From Ophiosphaerella korrae (taxonomy: Eukaryota; Ascomycota; Dothideomycetes; Pleosporales; Phaeosphaeriaceae), in the NCBI GenBank assembly GCA_028456385.1, contig JALNQF010000213.1:1-64000 (forward strand): a stretch of DNA of 64,000 nt, read 5' to 3'. Shown one piece after another: positions 44,818 through 56,243 of this stretch (positions are counted from its first letter, which is position 1; every line of letters begins with the position of its first letter). The notes under the pieces were generated by a model. That model made no database searches, was not told the DNA's origin, and worked only from the letters and a program-made list of their open reading frames with translations. Both the position numbers and the translations under genes were made by a program.

Positions 44818-46360
44818 ACTGAAAAACGTATCACAAAAACTTTAGATCAGAGCAATTGCTTGGGCACATGTAGATATCGATATGCAATAGACTTCGTTCT
44901 TCCTGCCAGATTCTCTACTAGCTCTATACTCAATCAACGTGTCTTTCTATCCTTCGTTTCAAGAGACATGCCTATTAGCAATATACCTATCGAATGCGCC
45001 GGCTCTTTATGGGAAGCGCAACCACCTTCCTCACCAACGATAAAAGAGTGCTAGCCCCAACCACGCACTCTACTGGTATATCCCAATTTGCCTCTTCATA
45101 TAGATACTTTATTTCATTGAAAGCGCCGTATCACTTCATAGGCAATGTACTCTTTAGAATGGATCCAAAAAAACACCATCAGCGGAAATACGCGGGGTCA
45201 AGATGTGAATAATAAAAGTACCCCGCAGACACCTTATCACCTCGCTAGGTGGTATGTGCTCGTTAAATGACACAAAACAGCAGGTATCAAATTACCATGG
45301 GAATATTACTTTACACGACTTAACGGTCTCTTCTTTCGTGGCGGAAGAAATACCCTCTGTATAGGATCATGCGCTTCGGCCGCGAAACTGTGCAAGTGAT
45401 CTTTTATGCTCGTATGTTATTACGATATTTTAGGATCACGAACTAAACACTATTGTTACTAAAATGACTCTATACCTAAATTTGTTAACCTTATACAAAA
45501 AAGCAGTATCAATGATTTACCTTCGGATGTCTAAATCCTGGACTGAATTAATTCAAGTGTCAGGAGTATTGTTAATACACTCAATCTCCACTGCCATAGG
45601 ATCCGGTTGGCATCTCTACACAACTTAATATGTTTTTTAATGATGCTCCTGTGATTAGAAAATGACTTGCTTATGTTGCTGTTGTTGTGATAACTGGCCT
45701 ATCGTTACTATTTGACTCCCGTTGGTCATTTGAAGCAAGATATCACTGACTCAGCGAAAAAATAAACAGTAAGAGCTAATTGCGGAAATTTGAAATTAGG
45801 ATGAGACTTCTGCGCTTTTAGCCGTGGTAGAAGCAATTCGCTTTTGTATACCCTCGTCTGCCTACTCATCGGCAGCTTCTGCTTGCAAAACCTCTACCTA
45901 CCTAGATGTGGCATAAGTATAAATTCAGAGGCTTACAGAAATAAATATTGTTCTCTGCTGCTTCTCTTGTCTTGCTAATTGGCTGGCACCTGCTGCCAAA
46001 ACAATGCAGCCTTAGAGGTAAGAGCTTTGCCTAAGTTGATAGCCATCACCCAAACTGCTCGGCTGAGATTCGACGAGACAGCGTGATAAAGGTTTCGCTT
46101 GCAATAATCTTTATTTTGATCTTTGTTGTGAAGGTCGCAATCACGCGCCCTCACGGTCGTCCTGCCCGGCATGCGCGATGTCTACTCGGCATCAATAATT
46201 ACCATGAGATGACATTGAGTTTACGACACGACACTAGAATCGTAATCGAGACAGCTCAGCCTAAGGTCATTTCATAACTATAGTTGCTGAGATATCCTAT
46301 CTTTGTTTCGTAATATTAATAATTGCAATTTTGCTCTATAGCGCTAGGGTAGGTATTCAA
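44818..46360. other. long intergenic stretch, no supported gene
   Basis: Only short ORFs without recognisable domains or starts. One hydrophobic frame at 46083-46150 (VSLAIIFILIFVVKVAI) begins with GTG and has no in-frame ATG. Confidence 0.35.
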
Positions 46361-46834
46361 GTATTTGATCCGAGCATATAGGTATCCAGGTATGGCCAGA
46401 TCGTTTTCTGTGCAGGCGATAGCCCCGGAACATGGAGTAGCTGGTTGCGATTGCTGTTTTTATCGCCCTAGCAGCCACGTGGTAGCCGCCTACTATGGGA
46501 ATACTGAGGGGCAGAAAGAACTTTGGGCCAGCGTTTGTCTAGGACCGTCAAAGCAGAAGCCGCACCCCGCTGCATGTGAACACGAGCATTGGTGCAATTT
46601 CGGCACTCTCGGCTCTTCATGCTGGCATTGTTGCGTCAATGTCGCAAATTGAAGATCTTGTATAAATGCGCATACTCAACTGCCCCCATAGATCACAACT
46701 GCAACGGCGCGACGACCAGCGCTGCAGGTCACTCTAATGAAATTCATTGTGCGTTTGAAAGATCATGTGATTATAATTCATACAAGAATTGCGTGAGTCG
46801 ATACTACCCTCCAATCGACAATTGCAACTCGTGA
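46361..46834 (+). other. cysteine-rich coding-like stretch, unrecognised
   Basis: The plus frame at 46365-46652 carries 11 cysteines (AGCDCCFYRPSSHVV; SVCLGPSKQKPHPAACEHEH; SCWHCCVNV). The overlapping frame 46589-46834 adds HCAFERSCDYNSYKNC. It could be a decayed cysteine-rich secreted protein with a frameshift near 46640, but no ATG with a signal peptide is found and no family is recognised. Confidence 0.25.
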
Positions 46835-47195
46835 TGAAGATTTGTAAAGGTTTAAATGCTTCAAGCTTCAATTGAAAAGGCTTGTCTGCGTGCAATGGCC
46901 ATTACGTCTCCATATACGTTGTAACTTCACAAAAGCAAAAGAGCGCATGCGATATCGACAGTGCTCGATTTCTATTGGTATGGATTCGAATTTATCCGAC
47001 TCAAAAGCCATGTGTTCTGATCTCCTCTGTACTTGCTACACTTTGATTTCGGGGTAAATAACCTTAACCCTTTGACCCCGGATGAGCGGCCGAGTCGCGT
47101 TGCCGAGCGAGACGGAACGAAGCACATGCAAATCCCATGAGGTAGGTTTAATAAAACCCCACACCATGCGCGTGAAAATACTATCAAGCATATCA
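46835..47195. other. intergenic, nothing recognised
   Basis: No gene-like translation; leads into the CE1 esterase promoter. Confidence 0.35.
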
Positions 47196-47240
47196 CGCGG
47201 GGGAAGGGAAACCAGCAAAAAGCTCATGGTTATTAAATAG
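47196..47240 (+). promoter_or_regulatory. putative promoter elements of the CE1 esterase gene
   Basis: A CreA-type core (GCGGGG) at about 47198-47203 and a TATA-like TATTAAATAG at 47231-47240, 83 bp before the ATG at 47323. A CreA site would fit carbon-catabolite repression of a wall-degrading enzyme; this is inference from motifs alone. Confidence 0.35.
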
Positions 47241-47322
47241 ACGTGCCGCTTGAAACAAGTCCTGATCGTAACGTTGTCCTCAATCACTCAATAAACACAT
47301 CGTGAATTCGCACCTGCTCAGC

Positions 47323-48550
47323 ATGCAACCATTCCCATATTTGGCAACACTTGCAGCATTTGCCGCGTTTGGCAATTGCCAGCTTCAAAAAGTCAATGAC
47401 TTCAATGCGGGTCCTACCAAGGTGGGCATGTATGCGTATGTACCTAAGACCCTCACCAAGCCCGCACCTATTATTGTAGCAGTGCATCATTGTCAAGGCA
47501 CGGCATCGGCTTATTCAAGCGAATCTCAATTGATGCCGAAGGCGGACAAACATGGTATTATCTTGATCTTCCCCAACTCGAAATCCAGTGGTGGGTGTTT
47601 TGATGTTGCGTCAGATGCTAGTATGTACAAACAATCGATTCTTAACAACCAACTACTAATTCCCATGGTCTAGCACTAAAACACAATGGCGGCGGTGATA
47701 GTCAAACCATTGCAAACATGGTCAAGTATGCGGTCGACAAGTATGGTGGCGACGCAAACAGGACCTTTGCGATGGGAACCAGCTCCGGTGCTATGTATGT
47801 ATTGGCTCCCAAGGTTGATATCACTGCTTCTCAATCAGGACAAACCAGTTCCCTCCAGTGGTTCTCTTGCTAATACTTAATGTTATCAGGATGGCGAATG
47901 TGCTCGCTGGTGCCTATCCCGACGTCTTCAAAGCCGTTTCCGTTTACTCTGGTGTTCCGGATGGATGTTTTGCAGTTCCAGGATCGACTGCCACACAAGA
48001 CCCACCTGGCTGGAATAATAATTGCGCGAACGGACAGCTTACAAAGACGGCAGCTCAATGGGGCGATATGGTCCGATCATACTATCCAAACTACGCCGGC
48101 GCTCGAACTAGGATGCAAATGTAAGGAAACATAGCGTTACGAAAGCACTTCAAATTGATCATCTCTGACAATACCGGTCATGTACAGTTTCCACGGAACC
48201 GCAGATAATACGCTACGCTATCCAAATTGTGAGTTGCCACCTTCCTCCCACATAATCATAAAAATGCCCTGTAGCCACTTGTTATCATATATCGAATTGT
48301 TGAGGAACTTGCATCGAAATCTGCTGACTCCTGCTTGAAAGATGCCGAGCAAATGAAGCAATGGTCGAACGTTTTGAACCTGAATAGCTCGAAAGCAACA
48401 AACAACAATCCCCAGAGCGGTTACACACAGACAATATATGGCGAGGGGACCAGCACAACGGCACAACTTGTTGGCTATAGTGCGCAAGGGGTTGGACACT
48501 CAGTTCCTCAACACCCGGATATGGATGTTGCCTTCTTTGGGATTGCGTAG
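47323..48550 (+). CDS. carbohydrate esterase family 1 protein, acetylxylan esterase type
   Basis: Five exons, 47323-47620, 47674-47794, 47890-48120, 48188-48228, 48342-48550, joining in frame to 299 aa, the normal length for fungal CE1 AXE/feruloyl esterases. Signal peptide MQPFPYLATLAAFAAFGNC (cleavage about residue 19). The alpha/beta-hydrolase core shows an oxyanion strand IIVAVHHCQG, the nucleophile serine in MGTSSGAM (about 137), the acid Asp in IFHGTAD (223) and the catalytic His in GVGHSVP (about 283). Cysteines typical of the family are present (HHCQG; PDGCF; NNCANG). It would remove acetyl (or feruloyl) groups from xylan outside the cell. The start at 47323 is chosen because it gives the clean signal peptide. 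No stops; the only intact gene of the wall-enzyme trio here. Confidence 0.92.
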
Positions 48551-49510
48551 CGTATCACAACCGACAAGAAAACAATGATGCCTAGCGCGTATGGAGGACG
48601 AATCGTTCTTGTAAATAGTTAGGCGACATTTAACCCTTTACATCTATGGGTAACAAAAATTATTCGAAAGACAAGCGTATTTCCGCGCAATATGTTGAGG
48701 AAAATCAGAAGTATCGTTAGCTTTCAGTTCCTAGTAAAGTGAAACATGCGACGACCAGAAAGGAGACTATCCTATTCCATCCTCAAGACGAATGGTACCA
48801 GGATATTGTTTCACGCTACATCAATACAGAGTCGACGATTCTCGCGGCAAGAAAGCAGAATCACAAATTTTCACTTCTCGTCCTAAGTTGGCCCCTATAC
48901 GAATAAGCCTGGCGGGCTCCAACAATGTGGTCATCCAAATAAAGGATTAAATTGGGCTGAAGTACCCTTCGTTACATTTTTTGTAGAATTTTCCTGTCCG
49001 AAGCGTTTACTATTGTGGCCGTGCGAAGCTACTTTGGAAGCAGATAAAAGAAGGCGGGTATCAGCCTGCGCATAATTAGTACTTCTCGACTACATTCGTT
49101 GCAATAGGTTAGAAGTACCAGTTGGCTGGAAGCCAGCAAGATGCGCAACTAAACAGCTATCGGAATTGCCTACATGGGCGCATTGCATCTAGACGTGGGA
49201 AGGATGGTAAGATTTCTGCCGAGATAACATGGGTTAGTGCCAAGATTTTGTTCTCTCCTCGTCTCTTGTAGCCTGTCAAAAGACTGGTCTGTAGATTCAA
49301 CACTATCTAGTTAGATCATTCTTCCTTCAACATCGAGTTATAATCCCAGCACGTTTATAGATAAGTACCGAAATCAGCAACCAACTATTTCTACCTTGTG
49401 GGGCTGAGCTTGATGATCAGGTTACAACGCTAAGTCGTGGCGCAATCCGATTAGTTAGTCCTCTTCCGCGGACTGCGAAGTGCCTAAGTAGTCAAGCTGC
49501 GCCTGGAAAT
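48551..49510. other. intergenic, nothing recognised
   Basis: 3' flank of the esterase and about 900 bp without gene-like translation on either strand. Confidence 0.4.
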
Positions 49511-49514
49511 GTAG

Positions 49515-50220
49515 GTGTTATCGAACTGTCCTACCTCAATCATGATGACTGCACCTACATTTTCGACACTCGCAATCCATAGTCTCTGGCTTAGCTGGGC
49601 CTTCGTGGCCCTAGCTCTGGTGTCTGTGGTGTCGATATTCATATCGCTAAGAGTTTCGCCTCGACGAAATATTAGCTCACACGATATTTTGATATTTATA
49701 ACTTACCTTATCGCGCTATTGCTTATTATGCAAACAACCTAGGCAATTGTAGACGAAAGTAGCGGGTTCCACCAGAGTAATTTATCAAACACCAAGATCT
49801 CAACACGCGCGGGTAAGAAGTATTTTCCTATTAGCCTACGTTTAGGCACTAACTAGAGAGAGTCACTCATAACCAGCAAAGTCCTTTTGTCATTCTCCAC
49901 CTCCCTCCTGCGTGTATCTGCCTGTTGATTTACACAACGACTGTTTGCAGAACGTAAGAACTTGAAAATCTTTCGTAAAGCAACACTGTTAGCCTATATT
50001 ACCTACAGAATAGGCTCAATATTAGAGATGCTTCTTATCTTCTGTCCTTTAGTGGTTCAATAGGACACTCATATTGAAAGTGTTTGCAGAAATCAGATTG
50101 CTTCCTTCATAGCAATAGAAGTCTCCAGTTTAGTACTCGACGCAGGTATCCTAGCTGTGCCAGTTTGGGTTACAGAGAGGTTAAATATGCCCACATTAAA
50201 AAATAAATAAAGCTTCATAT
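49515..50220 (+). pseudogene. SAT4/PTH11-like integral membrane protein (fungal rhodopsin family), decayed
   Basis: The plus strand gives hydrophobic segments in the order of this 7-TM family: WLSWAFVALALVSVVSIFIS, RNISSHDILIFITYLIALLL, stop, AIVDESSGFHQSNL, KISTRAGKK, LLRVSACLFTQRLF, RKATLLAYITYRIGSILEML, stop, DTHIESVCRNQIASFIAIEV and SSLVLDAGILAVPVWV. The conserved DD/HD loop (SHDILI), the LRVSxCLF helix and the Cys-containing loop before TM5 match. Several TGG-to-TAG type stops and frame changes; the last helices are lost or displaced. Confidence 0.62.
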
Positions 50221-50234
50221 TTTATTAGACGCTG

Positions 50235-50507
50235 GTGTATTGTAAGTTCGTTATTATACCGTTTTGGCTCCCACTAATCAGTGTGGTAGTATACTATAAT
50301 CATAGTCCTGCGCTTAAAGACACTCCACCTCGCAAACTCATCCGATTTTACCTACTCGAAAAGCTACCTAGGCCTGTTATCAGCTTCTGGGTGTGCTTAC
50401 TGCTTACTATTGTACTTTGTGCTGCAGCCAGCTTTCTCAGGTTGGGAGTGGCGGTGGGATACAGATTAGAAGCGGCAGCGACGCGTATCACAAACAAAAT
50501 CGAGTAA
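50235..50507 (+). other. membrane-protein-like ORF, possibly the tail of the SAT4-like relic
   Basis: 90 codons with two hydrophobic runs (IIPFWLPLISVVVYY; ISFWVCLLLTIVLCAAASFL) and a basic end. It does not clearly match the missing TM6-TM7 of the SAT4 family. It may be degraded coding sequence or chance. Confidence 0.25.
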
Positions 50508-50509
50508 CC

Positions 50510-51012
50510 TAGGAAAGCCTTAAAACACCCTTTCTGGGTTACAGGCGCATCACCTACGTCCAAAGTTATGGGGGTATGGATTTCCCGGTGGCCATATGCA
50601 AAAGTTCAAACATTGAACCAAAGTAAATTAGTTCGTCGTTGCACCACACGTGCTTGACAGCAGGGTCGAACGATTTGATTTTTGCATGTGTCCCAGCGCG
50701 CAGCAGACAGCATTCTTCATTGATATAATGATACAAGGGTAAATAGTATTAACCCATTGTACGATGCAGTCGAGGACAGTGCAGATACGTTGAGTCAGCT
50801 TATAAGGCGCTACGGAGGGATAAGGAGTCTTGAAAGATACATCAGTAAGCAAGCTATAAACTATCAAAAGACTGCGGTATGCTTAGGAAAGGAGGCTATA
50901 TTAGCGCAAGGCTTGATACATACCGACAATGATTGAAAATATACGCTTATACAGCATTGCACACTGCCTAGATAGCCACTGGCGGTGTAGTTCTTCACGG
51001 AGCAGCCGCTCC
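50510..51012. other. intergenic, nothing recognised
   Basis: No gene recognised on either strand. Confidence 0.35.
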
Positions 51013-51213
51013 CTACAATTGATTAGATAAGTAGAGAAGGAGAAAAAATCTGTCAAAGTCTCGTGGACGCTTCCTAAGGATCTTTGTATGCGGACGTCTC
51101 ACTTTCGAGTGCTTGAACAACAGGGCAAGCTGAGTGAGTTCACTTGCATAAGGATACTCGCACAGTCTCCTTGAATAGTTGGGTTCTGATGGTAGATCTC
51201 TGCTTCCTACCAA
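51013..51213 (-). pseudogene. second fragment resembling the PD-(D/E)XK-like fungal family C-terminus
   Basis: Minus-strand RRLCEYPYASELTQLALLFK, HSKVRRPHTKILRKRPRDF parallels the tail of the relic at 23959-24903 (QLCEYLYAGETTVSQVGSLS, KHS, basic KRKRLETP): an LCEY helix, a KHS, then a basic segment. Only about 45 residues are comparable and the rest is absent, so homology is suggested rather than proven. Confidence 0.35.
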
Positions 51214-52599
51214 TTTTATAGAGTGACGCAGGGATAGCTCTTGGCGCAGACCATTTGAGAGTCAAGAGAAAGCATAGTGGGGATGGCGTGTGTGGGGCAT
51301 ACGTCCAGAGCGGGCCGAACTGAGCAACCCTTGGATGAAAGCCTGTACAAGCGGCCAGGGTTTAGCGATCCTCTTGGATACCACGATGCATACCCGGAAA
51401 CTGGTATCTCCCTTACTGCCTTTTTCTTTCTTTTTACCGATACGGTCTGGGGCACTCCTGCATGCGGCAAGGCGGTGGTGCCACGTGCAACAGCTGTGCC
51501 TTTCCGTCATTTGGTACCTCCCGGGAAAACAAATGGCCGGCAGGCCAGGGCCTCATTTCATTCTTCGTTTCACATAGACTCCATGCTTCCATTACCTCAA
51601 GGACAAGAGAAAGTAAGTTTTGGTATGATATGTTGGTTTTTGACCAGTTTTGTTCAAATGGCTTGGCATGCATCTAAGATCTAGCCGCTCGCCACAGCCT
51701 AGCAAGCGCGTGTGGATACGGTCCACGCGACGATCGTCGCCAGGTACACGCGTAACTCCCGCTACAGCTTATAAGCTTACTTCGCAACAGGCTTGAAAAC
51801 GTACTCGAGCAGCGGCTCTTCGCGATCTAGCGGATTTCTCATGGCTACACCCAAAGTTCAGGTAGATCGATCGATCAATGTTCTCTACCCACTTGCCCGA
51901 GGTGGAACTATACTTTGAATGTCCATGAATACACAAATTCGAACGACGGCCCGCTCAGCGTCACGATTCGTGGTAACTACCAATGCGAAGTTAGCGGCGC
52001 TGGCGCGACCGTGCTCAATACCCATTCTACTGCCATCAGAAATGGATGCTTGCGCAAGAGGTCAGCCGTTGAGCCCTAATAGAAACGGACGTCTTGAGCT
52101 CGCAAATGCCGGGTTTCCGTTGCATCCCAAGACGTGTTTACTACTTGCAGCGTACTTATCGACAATCTACACTTAGAAGCTCTACCCGCTTGATGGAGCA
52201 TACAGCAATACCAAAAAGATTTGCGCGCACGCAGATGTCGTTTGTCAGAAGTTCAGAAGGTGCGCTTCCGTAGACGATTCAGGTTAATGTCCGGCTCTGC
52301 TGTGCGCCCCGCCTACCCTTGGGGGCCGCGCTCTACTCCGCTGTCCACGACCCGTTCTCTGGCTCCACTACAGAATGTTTGTTGGCCTCTGACGTTGAGG
52401 GTTCTTTGCTCTAAGACCATAGTGACCGGGCAGACTGCTCTCTGTCCACCGCAGCGCAGGCCTATTCGCCCATTGCCCGTCTCCACCCTCCACAGCCCGC
52501 ACATCTCGAGTCCCACGACACGCTCCTAACAACCACATCGGAAATCTTCGGCACCCTTCAGCACTCAGACTCGCACACATTTCAGCGCCTACCACCTCC
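51214..52599. other. GC-rich region without a supported gene
   Basis: GC-balanced with overlapping open frames in several phases, none family-like. The plus frame near 51905-52065 (YTLNVHEYTNSND, VTIRGNYQCEVSG) looks protein-like but stops at a double stop and was not recognised. The last 300 bp form the proline-rich-looking 5' region of the next gene. Confidence 0.35.
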
Positions 52600-53534
52600 A
52601 TGTCACCCGATCCACGGGCTCAGAAGGAGCACAGAGATGATGCTGCCGGTACGTTCAACACCGCCCAGCACACTGGTCGCAAATCGTCCAATCTCATCTG
52701 ACTAATTAACAACAGTATCCTCTGGCCTACCCACTGCATCGTTCGGTCTTTCCTCACACAAGACCGCCGCAGCCTCCGCATCACCTACCTCACCGCCCAC
52801 CCTCAACACACACCCCTCAAGAATAACCCATAACCCCTCGAATGTCAGTGCTACCAAAAGGCCGCATTTTCCAAAATGGGCATTACACAAAATACGGTTG
52901 GCGTTGCGTTCCAGGCGCAACCCAATCTGGGAGAAGACTGTCCAGGTCTGCATTGTCGTTGGCAATGACGAACTCATGCGCTTTGCAGCTGTGATTTTCG
53001 ACCCTCAATGCACGAGGGATCTCATTTCAACTCGATTCCTCCACAACTTCCCCCAGCTCGAATACGAAACAGCCATCGAGCCATTCGCACGCACTGTCTT
53101 AGGCGAAACTGTGACCAGCCTCGGCGCCGTGGAAATACGTTGGCGTCACGAGAAGCGTCAATCTAGCTCGTCACAACCAGCAAGATACGATCGGGCTCTT
53201 TTCGAAGAATCAATCTGCAGCGTAGTAGAGTCTGAGGAATTCGAACTCATTATTGGACGGCCAACCATCGATAGGCTTCGCCTCTACGGGGCTAACCACC
53301 CACTTGTCGCTCCCTTTCGGCCTGTTCGCCCTAACGTAGATTGTAAGCTATTTCTCATACCGGTCGTGCAAGCACTAACCTCGACTAATAGATGAACGTG
53401 TTGAAGAGTTCCAGCAGAAAGCCAATATCACACGTGAAGAAGAGAAACAGGAGAAAAAACGGCTGGAACAAAAGAGGAAGGAAGAGAAACAGAAAGAGAA
53501 AGCCCAAAGCGAGGCCCAAATACGAGCGGCATGA
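52600..53534 (+). CDS. retropepsin-like (aspartyl-protease fold) protein with charged C-terminal tail
   Basis: Three exons, 52600-52648, 52716-53342, 53392-53534, joining in frame to 272 aa; introns of 67 and 49 nt with GTACGT/GTAAGC donors and CTAAT branch-like sites. Residues 1-85 are low-complexity Ser/Thr/Pro. Residues about 90-205 have the beta-rich pattern of fungal retropepsin-like domains: VQVCIVVG, AVIFDPQCTRDLISTRFL (where DTG/DSG would be), TSLGAVEIRWRH, FELIIGRPTIDRL. Residues 226-272 are a Glu/Lys/Gln coiled coil (REEEKQEKKRLEQKRKEEKQ). The catalytic D-T/S-G reads D-P-Q, so proteolysis is doubtful. In relatives the tail may continue: the in-frame TGA could be a mutated CGA, since similar sequence follows to about 53560. 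Not a retrotransposon gene, since no pol surrounds it. Confidence 0.6.
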
Positions 53535-54428
53535 GAGCAACAATACAAGGCGTATAATTAAGACTATCACGTCTCTGTTTCGCAAGGAGGGAACACAACC
53601 AGGCCATGTTCATCCTTTTGGGTGATCGTGTTCGCCTTGCAAAAGCTACCATGCGGACGATATCGCAACCCTCCTAACATCAGATCATAAAAGCCAAATC
53701 GGCACCGCGCCCTTCATCGATTCATCATATCAACAACTCTCGGATTTGCCACCCTGTCACCAGCTTCTCCATTCCCATGAATGATGAATCCCACGACCGT
53801 AATATCGAAAGCATGCAATCTTGCCATGGAGTTTTGTTCTCACGGCCTGTAATGCCCTTGAATGTGTATACGGCCCCGGTGCATGGGGCCTCTCATGAGA
53901 GCATGTACCAACTTCTTTTACTTTCCGAATCCATTTCTCACATCTGAATCACTCTTCTTGCGCCTCTAGCGATCATACCCTTTACTTTTCACTGTGCCGT
54001 TTACGGACGGATCTTTTTTCCATTCATAAACATTATTCGCACCATCTCACTATTCTACTTGCAGGGCATTATTCTTCTGTTTTCATGAGTCTCTCAAAAA
54101 TGATGTCTTTCTTTTGTTGGAATCGCGTTTACACGATATATTGCTCCATGTCATCGTTTAGTTCTGCATTATGACATGAGATGCTGGCCGTTATCTAGAG
54201 CTGTTCAAGGCGTTTGAAAACACTGTACTCATGGGAAATTCGTGCCCCATAAACGTCTGCTCTTTGTAATATCATAATTGAACTTGTTACAAATACACTG
54301 ATGATAAAATATCCACTGTTATCGATTTGATTCAACCTGTTCATCCGCTACTCAACCTCCGCTGGTCAAACTGGGATACAACGCTTCCATAAATAACGCC
54401 TAGATACCCAATTTCGCGTGGCTCTACA
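53535..54428. other. intergenic, nothing recognised
   Basis: 3' flank of the retropepsin-like gene and of the DUF6594 gene (convergent); no gene-like translation. Confidence 0.4.
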
Positions 54429-55434
54429 TCAATTACTTCTACGTGAGCATGATCCGCTTTTATCTTGTCCAACAAACACAACTTGCACGGCAGCAAATCT
54501 GTACATGTTAGCTTCTTCGATCCTCATACCCCACCAAGGCGGGGTTGCTTACGCGGCTGTGACAGCAAAGACCTCGGCGCGCTTTGCACTCGCAAATCCC
54601 ATCAGGCAGATCGACACGAGCACGTTAAAACCTGCGATAATTCCAAGCCTTGCAGACATCGACTGAACACGATAGAGTACTGCAATTGATGCTATAGGTA
54701 TCAGCGATGCTAGAACTCCAGTAATCCAATAAGTTATTCGATAAATTGTGCTATCCTCGTAGCCCACGACACCATGGACGCGAGAACGCTTCATGAATCG
54801 CGTGCATCCACATCTAAATAGGTTAATTATTGCATTTTCAGCAGCCCACACAGAGAACGCATCTTTCTTAGCTCGAGGGCGCAAGGCTACAAGATCAGGC
54901 GCATGGGATTTAGGATCAGCCGTTGAGCCCCATATTGTTGCATCTTCGCCCGTTAATGCTAGCGAACCCATTTCTGGTGCCTGGAGGTAGTCTTGCAGAT
55001 AGTGTAGATCCCATTTTCCGGGCTTAGGGTAATTGAGGATTACGGACTGCTGGATCAATGCGTGATATGCATATCTTGTCAATATCGTGACAATAACATA
55101 GGTGGGAGTTCAACTCACTATATTCTCTCAGCGTAGCTCTTATTTTCATGACAAGGTCCAATTGCTCCTGGTCCCCATCATTTGCTGAGTCTGAAAGTCT
55201 AAACCAATTCTTCGCATATAACGATTTGCCACCCTTTGCATTATTTTGGTCTAGAATTTGTTGCTCGCGTATCTTCTCTTCAAGATCTATTAGCTCTGCT
55301 TGGAAATACAGCAGATTTTGTGCATTTAAGGCGCCAAATCTTCGGTATATGGCAATTTCGGGCTGGATCTCCATTTTCGCGGCCAACTTAGGGTACCCAA
55401 CTATTATGTTGGGAAAAGGATCTTGTGACGCCAT
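54429..55434 (-). CDS. DUF6594 domain-containing membrane protein
   Basis: The minus strand starts MASQDPFPNIIVGYPKLAAK at 55434. Exon 1 holds the family's N-terminal signature (GYPKLA...IYRRFGALNAQNLLYFQ, then ELIDLEEKI). Exon 2 (to 54553) has WDLHYLQDYLQAPEMG, DLVALRPRAKKD and three C-terminal membrane helices (ITYWITGVLASLIPIASIAV; LGIIAGFNVLVSICLM; VFAVTAAFAAVQVVFVG). Intron 2 (54552-54499) is clean, and exon 3 ends TGA at 54429-54431. Intron 1 has a clear donor (GTGAGT at about 55113) and an ACAAG acceptor at about 55079, but joining them shifts the frame by one. Either the acceptor has mutated, an indel is present, or the gene is newly broken. Function of DUF6594 is unknown. Confidence 0.82.
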
Positions 55435-56209
55435 CTATTCAAAACATGAATGGTGTCAAACAATCTTAATGAAGAGGGAGTTGGGAGAGTGTAGGCCAGG
55501 TTGGGTGGGCTGAACATCCATTGTTAAACTACAACACATCAAGGCGACCATGCAATTTGGAGGACTTCTGCTGTAAGAGATTCTGCCTGGTCATATAGAG
55601 AGTGAGCCCCATCGACGAATCGCTACTGGTAGGTATTCTATGTATAGGTAGCAGGCTACACCATTTGACGACCCGAATTGATGGCGATTACAGCCTGCCA
55701 ATACTTCTACGATTCCACCCCCTTCGTAGCCCTGTACAAAAGAATAAATATGGCTAAGGTAATATTTGTTCGAACGGCTCACGCTCTCACAGATTGTGTC
55801 TTTGCGGCGACTATTGATCTGATGGTCAATCATACCCCATCTAGATCGCATTGGAATTAAGCTGATCACCCCCAATCAGGCGCGCACATGTGTGAGGGGT
55901 TTGATGCAGGTTCGCTTAAGGCACCGGTGGGCAATCTTGGCTTGGGGCCCGGATATGACTTCGAATCCGGTCATGCGACTACGTGCGCGATGCACGGCTT
56001 GTAAATTACGAAACTTAGCCTTAGAAGTCATTCATAAGTCTGATGAAGCCATTGCTTGAATTAGAATCGGTTCGAGATTCAAGAAAGATGGACGTGTTCG
56101 CACGGGCTACGCATCCATTTCTAGCCTTTTGAGCGAAGACGTATAATGAGATTTCGCATCGCTTGTGAGCGTTGTTCGATGACTACTCTATGATTGATAA
56201 CGCGTTCCA
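55435..56209. other. intergenic, nothing recognised
   Basis: Promoter side of the DUF6594 gene and about 600 bp with no recognised element, up to the repeat-block edge. Confidence 0.4.
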
Positions 56210-56243
56210 CCACCACTCCGGCCACCCCACCACTCCGGCCACC
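56210..56243. repeat. 17-bp perfect tandem duplication at the RIP boundary
   Basis: Two perfect copies of CCACCACTCCGGCCACC (56210-56226, 56227-56243), immediately before composition switches to RIP-type DNA. Confidence 0.9.

Noticed and set aside
46083..46277. Signal-peptide-like small protein
   Set aside because: The frame begins with GTG and no in-frame ATG precedes the hydrophobic run; no family match.
51216..51684. Several overlapping open frames on both strands
   Set aside because: No frame shows family motifs; overlapping opposite-strand openness reflects GC content, not a gene.
52898..53395. Retrotransposon protease fragment
   Set aside because: It belongs to a spliced in-frame gene with no RT, integrase or LTR around it and is not RIP-mutated; treated as a host gene.
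55940..55975. tRNA T-arm-like sequence (TTCGAATCC)
   Set aside because: No matching acceptor, D-arm or anticodon stem could be folded around it.
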